DNA from: Streptosporangiaceae bacterium
Lineage (GTDB): Bacteria; Actinomycetota; Actinomycetes; Streptosporangiales; Streptosporangiaceae
Direction of reading: 5' to 3'
Length of the DNA stretch: 17,463 bases
Assembly (NCBI GenBank): GCA_030052355.1
Contig: JASIGS010000132.1
Location: 1 to 17,463 of the forward strand
Below, piece by piece: positions 12,433 to 17,463 of the stretch; within the stretch, counting starts at the first letter, position 1; the number at the start of each line of letters is the position of its first letter. The position numbers and the translations under genes were made by a program. Below the pieces are notes generated by a model. The model made no database searches and was not told the origin of the DNA. It worked only from the letters and a program-made list of their open reading frames with translations.

Positions 12433-13361
12433 TCGAACTCGACCGGCTCACCAAGCGATTCGGCCGGGTCACCGCGGTCGACGACCTGAGCTTCGTGGTC
12501 CGCGCTGGGCACGTGACCGGCTTTCTGGGTCCCAACGGCGCCGGCAAGACAACCACGATGCGGATCATCCTGGGACTGGACGCCCCGACCTCGGGCACCG
12601 CGCTCGTCGACGGCCGCCGCTACCAGCAGATCGTCCGGCCGCTGCGGCAGGTCGGCGCGCTACTCGACGCCACGGCCGTGCACAGCGGTCGCACCGCCCA
12701 CGACCACCTGCTGTCGCTCGCCAGGAGCAACCACCTCGGCCGCAGCCGGGTGACTCAGGTGCTGGAGCTGACCGGCCTGAGTGCTGTTGCGGCGCACCGG
12801 GTCGGCACCTTCTCGCTCGGCATGAAACAGCGGCTCGGCATCGCAGCGGCACTGCTCGGTGAGCCGCCAGTGCTGATGCTGGACGAGCCGGTCAACGGAC
12901 TCGACGCCGACGGCATCCGCTGGATCCGACAGCTGCTGCGGCGCCTTGCGGCCGACGGCCTTACGGTCCTGGTGTCAAGCCACCTGATGAGCGAGATGGC
13001 GCAGACCGCCGATCGGCTGATCATCATCGGACGCGGCAGGCTGCTCGCCGACACGCCAACGAGCCAGTTCACGAAGTCCAGTACGCGTGCCGACGTGCTG
13101 GTCAAGTCCCCGTCCGCGAGCGAACTCGCTTCGCTGCTCACCGCTAGCGGCGCTACCGTCGCCGTCGAGGACACCGGCGGGCTGGCGGTTACTGGCCTGG
13201 ACGCTCCGGCCATCGCCGACCTAGCCGCTCAGCACGGCATCGCCGTGCACGAGCTGGTGCCGCGACAGCCGTCACTCGAGCAGGCATATCTCGACCTCAC
13301 CGCCGGCAGCGTCGACTATCGCGCTGGATCCCTTGCGGGCAAGTCCGAGGCGAGCAGATGA
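12429..13361 (+). CDS. ABC transporter ATP-binding protein
   Basis: A 310-residue ABC ATPase of the drug-export or bacitracin-resistance type. It has Walker A GPNGAGKT (34-41), the signature SLGMKQ (129-134), Walker B VLMLDEP (148-154) with catalytic Glu153, a D-loop NGLD, and the switch His185 (VSSHL). The usual Q-loop Gln is not evident in VGALLDATAVHSGRTAHDHL, a sequence typical of this subgroup. The C-terminal 100 residues form a regulatory extension. I chose the TTG at 12429-12431 because it overlaps the preceding stop (TTGA) and starts exactly at the domain (IELDRLTKRFG). It pairs with the overlapping permease to form an exporter, presumably a dimer of each. The substrate is unknown. 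Confidence 0.93.
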   Translation: MIELDRLTKRFGRVTAVDDLSFVVRAGHVTGFLGPNGAGKTTTMRIILGLDAPTSGTALVDGRRYQQIVRPLRQVGALLDATAVHSGRTAHDHLLSLARSNHLGRSRVTQVLELTGLSAVAAHRVGTFSLGMKQRLGIAAALLGEPPVLMLDEPVNGLDADGIRWIRQLLRRLAADGLTVLVSSHLMSEMAQTADRLIIIGRGRLLADTPTSQFTKSSTRADVLVKSPSASELASLLTASGATVAVEDTGGLAVTGLDAPAIADLAAQHGIAVHELVPRQPSLEQAYLDLTAGSVDYRAGSLAGKSEASR

Positions 13362-14167
13362 CCGCGGCCCGCGCGGCCGGGGCGCGCGCACCCTCGCTCG
13401 CGACCCGGGCAGCTGACCTGATCGCCTTCGAGTGGACGAAGCTGAGGTCGGTCCGGTCGACCTACATCACGCTGCTGATAGCGGCGGCCGTGACGATCGG
13501 CGGGAGCGTCATCGTCGCGCACGCCTTTGCCTCGGCGCAGGGGCCTCCGCCTGCCGGGTTCTCCGCGCTCGTCGCGAGCTTTCTGGCCTACGCCGAATAC
13601 ACGGTGATCCCGGTCAGCGTGCTGGCTCTGCTGCAGTTCACCTCGGAATACAGCACGGGCCTGATCCGCACCACGTTCGCCGCGGTACCGCGCCGCTGGG
13701 CTCTGCTCGCCGCCAAGGCGGCCGTCGTCGGCACCGCTGCCCTGGTCAGCGGCGAAGCGCTGGCGTTCGCTTGCTTCTGGATAGTCCAGGCGATCCTCTC
13801 CGGCCGGCACGGCGGGTTGTCTGCCGGTCAGCCAGGCGTACTAGGCGCCGTGCTCGCTGGCGGATTCGTCCTGTGCGCTTGCGCGCTGACCGCGTTGGGC
13901 CTGGGCGCCATCATCCGTCACACGGCAGGCGCGATCACCGCCGCACTCGTGGTGATGTACCTGGTCGCTGGGTTGTGCCTGACGCTGCCGTCACCGTGGA
14001 AGGACGACGTCGGCAGGTTCACCATGGCATTCGCCGCTGACCAGGTGGTATCGCTGCACCCGCAGTCGGGCCTGTTCTCCCCCACCGCCTCCATGCTGGT
14101 CCTCATCGCCTGGCCGGCGGCCGCGCTGCTGGCCGCCGGGCTCGTGATCGCCCGCCGGGATGCCTGA
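13358..14167 (+). CDS. ABC-2 type transporter permease
   Basis: A 269-residue integral membrane subunit paired with the preceding ATPase; the ATG overlaps its stop codon (ATGA). The start carries the typical cytoplasmic coupling sequence AFEWTKLRSVRSTY. About six hydrophobic segments follow: near 38-58 (TLLIAAAVTIGGSVIV), 78-94, 115-145, 158-182, 190-212 and 245-265. The conserved EYSTGLIRTTFAAVPRR loop is characteristic of this permease family, and the protein ends in ARRDA. The likely role is export of a toxic compound or lipid, with expression held by the PadR regulator. The gene ends convergently with ltrA across 25 bp. Confidence 0.92.
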   Translation: MTAARAAGARAPSLATRAADLIAFEWTKLRSVRSTYITLLIAAAVTIGGSVIVAHAFASAQGPPPAGFSALVASFLAYAEYTVIPVSVLALLQFTSEYSTGLIRTTFAAVPRRWALLAAKAAVVGTAALVSGEALAFACFWIVQAILSGRHGGLSAGQPGVLGAVLAGGFVLCACALTALGLGAIIRHTAGAITAALVVMYLVAGLCLTLPSPWKDDVGRFTMAFAADQVVSLHPQSGLFSPTASMLVLIAWPAAALLAAGLVIARRDA

Positions 14168-14179
14168 GTTGGCGGCCAC

Positions 14180-14191
14180 CGCGGTTCCGCG
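14180..14191. terminator. Short stem between permease and ltrA
   Basis: CGCGG-TT-CCGCG forms a five-bp stem in the 25-bp gap between the convergent permease and LtrA genes. It is short and has no U-run, so its activity as a terminator is doubtful. Confidence 0.3.
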
Positions 14192-14192
14192 A

Positions 14193-15392
14193 TTACGACC
14201 CCGGCGCTCCCGGCGTTGACTCGCTAGCGCGCCGCAGGTAGTCAGCTCCGGCGACGGCGAGAACCGTCGCGGTCGCGCAGGCGCTCAGCGTCAGGGCGGG
14301 AACGTGCGGTGCTGCCAGGCCGAGCAGGCCAAGCACCACCAGCGCTCCCGCGCGCGGCCAGCTGACCTTGCGCCAGACCACGAACTTGAACGCCAGGTGC
14401 CCCGCGATGAACAGAGCGGTCCCGCCGAGTATCAGCCACGAGGTGAAGGCGGCGCCCACCGTTCCCGGGCTCGCGAGCACCGCGTAATCGGCCGCGGCCA
14501 CGACGATGATCCCGGCCACCATGACCGGGTGGATGTCGTGGTAGGCAGACCTGCCGAGACGTCCGGGATCGGCAGACCCCGCGATCAGCTCGGCGCTTTC
14601 GTCCGCGGCGCGGTCGAAGTACACCCACCACAGCGCCACGCTGTCGAGAAAGGCCACGACGAAGGCGGCGACGGTTCCGGCGTCGAGCGCGTGCCTGGCG
14701 CCCAGCAGCCCGGCCAGCGTGGCGCCGATCACCACGATGGACTCGCCCAGCGCGATGAGGACAAATCCCTGGCAGCGCTCGGCGAAGTGCCCGCCTTCGA
14801 TGTCCCACTCCCGCGTGGTCGACTGCCCGAGCCCTGGCACGTAAAACCGCGCCGCCCCGCCGAGCACGTCGATGCCGACGGCTGCCAGCCACAGCAGCGC
14901 TCTCGGCGCGGTGCCGGTGACAACTCCGCCGACAACCGCCAGCGTGCCGCTGACGCAGCACCAGACGAGTATCCGCTCGAAGTTGCGCCGCAGCGCCTGG
15001 CCGCGAAGCGCCCATACCGCGAACGCGCTGCGCCCGACCTGCATGACCGCGTAGCCGCAGCCGACGAGCCAGCCCGTCTTGCCGAACGCGAATGGGAGCG
15101 CTGCCCACATCACGAGGCTCACCAGCATCAGGGCGACCAGCATCAGCCTGACCGGGATCTGCTCGGGGTCCAGCCAGTTGGTCACCCACGTGGTGTAGGC
15201 CCACGCCAGCCAGACCATCGCCAGCAGCAGGGCTGCCTCCAGGGCGCCGGCTAGCGTCGCGTGTTCGTGCAGGTAGTGCGAGAGCTGGGTGACCGCGAAT
15301 ACGTAGACGAGGTCGAAGAACAACTCGGAGTTCGTTACCCGCTGCCTGCCCGCGCCGCGCGGCCGTCTGAGACCCCGCGATGGCTGCGCCAA
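14193..15392 (-). CDS. ltrA: Low temperature requirement protein A (LtrA) family membrane protein
   Basis: A 399-residue multi-spanning membrane protein of the LtrA family, first linked to low-temperature growth in Listeria; the biochemical role is unknown. Family marks are the opening RVTNSELFFDLVYVFAVTQLSH, EGGHFAERCQGFVLIALGESIVVIGATLAG in the middle, and WWVYFDRAADE. About ten to twelve hydrophobic segments run through to the C-terminus. The TTG start (15390-15392) follows GGGAGG by seven nt, a strong ribosome site. An ATG five bp upstream is in another frame. The gene lies 49 bp after the TetR regulator in the same direction, so the two are probably co-transcribed and LtrA is a likely target of that regulator. 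Confidence 0.94.
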   Translation of the reverse strand: MAQPSRGLRRPRGAGRQRVTNSELFFDLVYVFAVTQLSHYLHEHATLAGALEAALLLAMVWLAWAYTTWVTNWLDPEQIPVRLMLVALMLVSLVMWAALPFAFGKTGWLVGCGYAVMQVGRSAFAVWALRGQALRRNFERILVWCCVSGTLAVVGGVVTGTAPRALLWLAAVGIDVLGGAARFYVPGLGQSTTREWDIEGGHFAERCQGFVLIALGESIVVIGATLAGLLGARHALDAGTVAAFVVAFLDSVALWWVYFDRAADESAELIAGSADPGRLGRSAYHDIHPVMVAGIIVVAAADYAVLASPGTVGAAFTSWLILGGTALFIAGHLAFKFVVWRKVSWPRAGALVVLGLLGLAAPHVPALTLSACATATVLAVAGADYLRRASESTPGAPGS

Positions 15393-15434
15393 CCCATGAC
15401 CTCCCGGCCCAGAAGGAACGGCTCGCAGCGGCAG

Positions 15435-15450
15435 GCCGGCCTTAGCCGGC
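15435..15450 (-). other. Hairpin enclosing the TetR stop codon
   Basis: GCCGGC (15435-15440) and GCCGGC (15445-15450) form a six-bp stem with a four-base loop that contains the TAA stop of the TetR gene. It lies about 43 bp before the ltrA start. It may act as an intercistronic attenuator or stabilise the processed mRNA; no U-run follows. Confidence 0.35.
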
Positions 15451-16083
15451 GAGCCTGGCCGCGGCCAGCAGCTGCGTCACCAGGCTGCCGATCATGTCAT
15501 CCAGGCTCGGCCAGCTGAAGGCCGGCCGGTCGGCCCGCAGTGTGACGATTCCGTGCAGGCTGGCCCACAGCGTCGCCGTTGCCAGGAACACGTCGCCGCT
15601 ACCGGGCTGCGTCCCCAGCGCCGCCGCGACCGAGTCGCGCAGCACCACGAACGCGGGGGCACCTGGCATCGGCTGTCCTTGCCACGCGGGGTGCAGTTGG
15701 CCGCGAACGCCGGTTAGCGCCCGATACCGGCCTGGGTACTGCTCCGCGTAAGTGCAGTAGGCGTGGCACACGGCGAGCAGGGCTGCCACCGGATCGCCAG
15801 CTTGCGCGGCAGCCGCGGCCATGACTGCGCGCAGCTCGTCGAACTCGATGGCGTACACCGCGTACAGCAGCTCATCCAGGCTCTCGAACTGGAGGTAGAA
15901 GCTCTGCGGGGAGGTGCCGGCGGCTCGTGTCACCGCGCGGATGCTGACGTCCTGCTCCCGCTCCGCGGTCATGAGAAGACCGCGCGCCGCGCCGATCAGC
16001 TCGTCCCGCAGCCGCGAGCCGTGCCCGCGCGGGTTGCGCTGCCGGCCGCCGGCCGAGTTCTTCGCCTGCACTTGACTAACCAT
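15442..16083 (-). CDS. TetR/AcrR family regulator with WHG-type C-terminus
   Basis: A 213-residue TetR-family repressor. The DNA-binding part spans about 23-70: SRLRDELIGAARGLL, then VSIRAVTRAAGTSPQSFYLQFESLDELLYAVY. The C-terminal part (YCTYAEQYPGRYRALTGVRG, LWASLHGIVTLRADRPAFSW) matches the WHG domain common in actinobacterial TetR proteins. The ATG at 16083 has no ribosome site. A promoter TTGACG-N16-TATGTA ends nine nt before it, so the mRNA may be leaderless. The 52-bp divergent region to the MBL gene holds an interrupted palindrome and 9-bp direct repeats that probably bind this protein, making the TetR-ltrA pair and the MBL gene one regulon. Confidence 0.92.
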   Translation of the reverse strand: MVSQVQAKNSAGGRQRNPRGHGSRLRDELIGAARGLLMTAEREQDVSIRAVTRAAGTSPQSFYLQFESLDELLYAVYAIEFDELRAVMAAAAAQAGDPVAALLAVCHAYCTYAEQYPGRYRALTGVRGQLHPAWQGQPMPGAPAFVVLRDSVAAALGTQPGSGDVFLATATLWASLHGIVTLRADRPAFSWPSLDDMIGSLVTQLLAAARLAG

Positions 16084-16100
16084 ACACCCGTCTACATACT
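16072..16100 (+). promoter_or_regulatory. Predicted promoter of the UlaG-like MBL gene
   Basis: TTGACT (16072-16077), exactly 17 nt, and CATACT (16095-16100) make the best sigma-70-type promoter in the window. Transcription would start near 16107, leaving a 29-nt leader with a strong AAGGAG ribosome site (16124-16129). The -35 lies inside the 5' end of the divergent TetR gene. Confidence 0.65.
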
Positions 16101-16118
16101 TCTAAGTAGACACCCGTC
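16084..16118. promoter_or_regulatory. Probable TetR operator with inverted and direct repeats
   Basis: GTCTAC (16090-16095) and GTAGAC (16106-16111) are perfect inverted half-sites ten bp apart, extended by an inner TA/TA match. The 9-mer ACACCCGTC occurs in direct orientation at 16084-16092 and 16110-16118, 26 bp apart. The block covers the -10 of both divergent genes, so one bound dimer could silence both. On the minus strand TTGACG (16120-16115) and TATGTA (16098-16093) form the TetR gene's promoter. Confidence 0.7.
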
Positions 16119-16135
16119 AACTTAAGGAGTAAGCC

Positions 16136-16888
16136 ATGTCAGAGACCCTGACGATCACCCGGATCACGCACAGCTGCCACCTCATCCAGATCGGGGACGT
16201 GACCGTGCTGACCGATCCCTGGTTCTCCGAGCACGCCTTTTACCACCCGGGCGAGGCGATCGCGTGCAGCGTCGCCGACCTTCCCCGGCTCGATGCTGTG
16301 CTCATCAGCCATCACCACTACGACCACTGCGACATGGCGGCGTTCAGCGGCTACCACGACAAGGCGGTCCCGATGTTCGTCGCCGACCCGGTGGCGCCCA
16401 AGGCCCGGGCGGCCGGGTTCACCGACGTCCGCGCGCTCCAGCCGTGGCAGGTGGCGACCGTCGCTGACCTCACCGTCACCGCCGTGCCCGCCAAGCACGC
16501 CGTCTACGAGGTCACGTTCATGGTGAGCGGTGGCGGCCGCAGCGTCTATTTCGCCGGCGACAGCCTGGTGGTACCGGAAATGCAGACCCTGCCGGATCGC
16601 TTCGACCAGCTCGACGTCGCGCTCCTGCCGGTCAACGGCCTGCAGATCCGGCCGCAGTTCAACAAGCAGATCGTGATGAACGCAGAGCAGGCCGCTGAGC
16701 TCACGGCCGTGCTCAAGCCGCGGGTGACCGTGCCGCATCACTACTCGTTCACCAGCGGAGCGGTCGGCGACCGCATCTTGACCAAGGCCGACCGGGATCC
16801 CGAGCACTTCGTCTCGGCGGCCCGGCGGCTGGCCCCGGACTCGCCGGTGCGGGTGCTGCAGCCAGGCGAGCCGCTTCAGCTCGCCTAG
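16136..16888 (+). CDS. UlaG-like metallo-beta-lactamase-fold hydrolase
   Basis: A 250-residue cytoplasmic metal-dependent hydrolase of the UlaG/YtkL-like MBL group. It has TDPWFSEHAF near the start, an intact HHHYDH motif (59-64; His59, His61, Asp63, His64), KHAVYEV with a further His, the metal-bridging Asp in YFAGDS, and VPHHYSF near the end. Proteins of this group act on lactones (L-ascorbate-6-phosphate for UlaG) or phosphodiesters (N-acyl phosphatidylethanolamine phospholipase D relatives); the substrate here is unknown. The ATG at 16136 follows AAGGAG by six nt, an ideal site. It is divergent from a TetR gene across a 52-bp region with an operator-like palindrome, so expression is probably inducible. 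It keeps all motif residues, unlike the MBL protein at 8717-9337. Confidence 0.94.
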   Translation: MSETLTITRITHSCHLIQIGDVTVLTDPWFSEHAFYHPGEAIACSVADLPRLDAVLISHHHYDHCDMAAFSGYHDKAVPMFVADPVAPKARAAGFTDVRALQPWQVATVADLTVTAVPAKHAVYEVTFMVSGGGRSVYFAGDSLVVPEMQTLPDRFDQLDVALLPVNGLQIRPQFNKQIVMNAEQAAELTAVLKPRVTVPHHYSFTSGAVGDRILTKADRDPEHFVSAARRLAPDSPVRVLQPGEPLQLA

Positions 16889-16938
16889 GTAACCGGGCTG
16901 GCTAAGCAAGCGGGCGGCCGGTTCACGCTCTCTTCCAG

Positions 16939-17011
16939 GACGTTGTGTCAGTTGCGGTCGCGCAAAACGGTCTAAGCCGGGCACGATTTTGTGCGGAACT
17001 GCCACAACGTC
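16939..17011. repeat. 73-bp imperfect inverted repeat
   Basis: GACGTTGTG-T-CAGTT (16939-16953) is repeated in inverted form at 16997-17011 with one mismatch. Further inside, GCGCAAAA pairs with TTTTGTGC (one G-T pair). The whole is a long hairpin with an internal bulge and a loop of about 16 nt. Its base composition is lower in GC than its surroundings. It could be a small non-autonomous mobile element, two ends of a decayed insertion sequence, or a structured RNA/terminator. Confidence 0.7.
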
Positions 17012-17072
17012 TGAATTCCAAGATCGTCAGCCAGTCTCTGGGCCGCCGGCGGCTGGAACGAAAGGAGCAAAA

Positions 17073-17215
17073 GCCGCGTCAAGCCACGCCTCAGCCCCGG
17101 CCGGCGGTGGCGAGGCACCGCCGCGTCAAGCTACTCCTCAGCCCCGGCCGGCGGTGGCGACGCACCGCCGCGTCAAGCCGCACGCCTCAGCCCCGGCCGG
17201 CGGTGGCGAGGCACC
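17073..17215. repeat. Three tandem 47-49-bp repeats with hairpins
   Basis: Units begin GCCGCGTCAAG at 17073, 17120 and 17167, with lengths 47, 47 and 49 bp, and a degenerate fourth start follows near 17216. Each has the core CTCAGCCCCGGCCGGCGGTG. In the first two, CGGCGGTG pairs perfectly with CACCGCCG of the unit junction over a six-base loop; the third has a mismatch. The period is not a multiple of three, so the repeat is not a coding one. Confidence 0.88.
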
Positions 17216-17272
17216 GGCGGGTCGAAGCGAGGCGGCTGCGCCGTACGGGTGCCGCGAAAGCCAGGGCCGCGG

Positions 17273-17463
17273 CTACCCCGGCGTGAATCGCGTGCTCCTG
17301 GTGAGCCCGGCCGCCCGGCCTCTGGCGGCTGTGACCTGCGCGAGCTTGCGCGTCGCCTCGTCGATCATCTCGCCGTCCAGGGTCGCCGCGCCGCGTCGCT
17401 CGACGGTCGTGTGGTAGTCGTACGCCTCAAGGATCAGCTCGGCCCTGTCGTAGTCGGCCTGCG
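17273..17463 (-). CDS. C-terminal fragment of an unidentified protein, cut by the right edge
   Basis: The minus-strand frame ending at TAG (17273-17275) is open to the window edge and gives 62 residues, beginning QADYDRAELILEAYDYHTTV and ending TRSTRFTPG. Codons carry strong G/C third-position bias, and the sequence has a natural mix of Asp, Glu, Tyr, Arg and Leu that suggests two amphipathic helices, unlike a chance antisense frame. No family is recognised. It would be convergent with the MBL gene, with the hairpin repeats just past its stop. The start lies outside the window. Confidence 0.6.
   Translation of the reverse strand, partial: QADYDRAELILEAYDYHTTVERRGAATLDGEMIDEATRKLAQVTAARGRAAGLTRSTRFTPG

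Larger units (their letters stand above)
16889..17272. other. Gene-free convergent intergenic region
   Basis: 384 bp separate the MBL gene (plus) from the right-edge gene (minus). No frame here looks coding: open stretches change frame with the repeats and lack ribosome sites. The contents, in order, are a weak stem AACCGG/CCGGTT (16891-16923) right after the MBL stop, a 73-bp inverted repeat (16939-17011), a 12-bp GC palindrome GCCGCCGGCGGC (17042-17053), and three tandem hairpin repeats (17073-17215). Confidence 0.7.

Noticed and set aside
14304..15254. 316-codon plus-strand frame over ltrA
   Set aside because: It is rich in Arg, Gln and His and mirrors the codon structure of ltrA, which has clear family signatures. 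It is treated as a shadow.
17073..17215. CRISPR array
   Set aside because: The units are contiguous near-identical 47-49-mers with no unique spacers, and no cas genes are nearby. The Cas4-like Cys pattern in the nuclease at 7820-8710 is shared with AddB and is not evidence for CRISPR.
16945..17417. Plus-strand frames through the tandem repeats
   Set aside because: The 47-bp period shifts the reading frame in each unit, composition is repeat-driven and no ribosome site fits. A better coding frame lies on the minus strand beyond 17273.

Overview
The window is GC-rich DNA of roughly 70% G+C, with GTG and TTG starts, dense genes and strong G/C bias at third codon positions. The families present (DUF3107, DUF6758, bacterial Ku, an actinobacterial TetR and ferritin-like pair, LtrA) point to a chromosome of a high-GC actinomycete in the broad Streptomyces/Streptosporangiales sense. 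No rRNA or tRNA gene, phage gene, CRISPR array or intact insertion sequence is visible.

Layout. Positions 1-2261 (minus strand): a possible gene start running off the left edge, an alpha/beta hydrolase, and a Ku end-joining protein with a Lys-rich repeated tail. Positions 2439-4038 (plus): a 57-residue acidic protein, a TetR regulator, DUF3107 and a small single-pass membrane protein. Position 4757 back to 4071 (minus): a ferritin-like diiron protein, convergent with the previous block across a strong hairpin. Positions 5000-7823 (plus): a DEAD-box RNA helicase and a second alpha/beta hydrolase. Position 10900 back to 7820 (minus): a compact block of DUF6758, PHP phosphoesterase, metallo-beta-lactamase-fold (MBL) protein and RecB-like nuclease, whose last stop codon overlaps that of the convergent hydrolase. 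Positions 10992-14167 (plus): a Nudix hydrolase, then a tightly overlapped PadR / membrane protein / ABC ATPase / ABC permease operon. Position 16083 back to 14193 (minus): a TetR regulator and LtrA. It is divergent from a UlaG-like MBL hydrolase (16136-16888, plus). The right end holds a 384-bp convergent intergenic region with a 73-bp inverted repeat and three 47-49-bp hairpin repeats, then the C-terminus of an unidentified minus-strand gene.

How the genes fit together. From memory of Streptomyces gene order, much of 2.4-11 kb looks like a conserved actinobacterial core neighbourhood (TetR, DUF3107, ferritin-like, DEAD helicase, RecB-like nuclease, PHP, DUF6758). It is rich in nucleic-acid enzymes, and Ku sits beside it. 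The PadR operon and the TetR/LtrA/MBL locus look like self-contained regulated accessory modules with visible operators.

The most striking sequence-level pattern is promoter architecture. Eight genes carry a -10-like hexamer 6-9 nt before the start codon and no Shine-Dalgarno sequence, which predicts leaderless mRNAs. Other points for a second look are an MBL protein that lacks the metal-binding Asp of its HxHxDH motif, and the repeat cluster at the right end. I do not see a clear novel defence or biosynthetic system.
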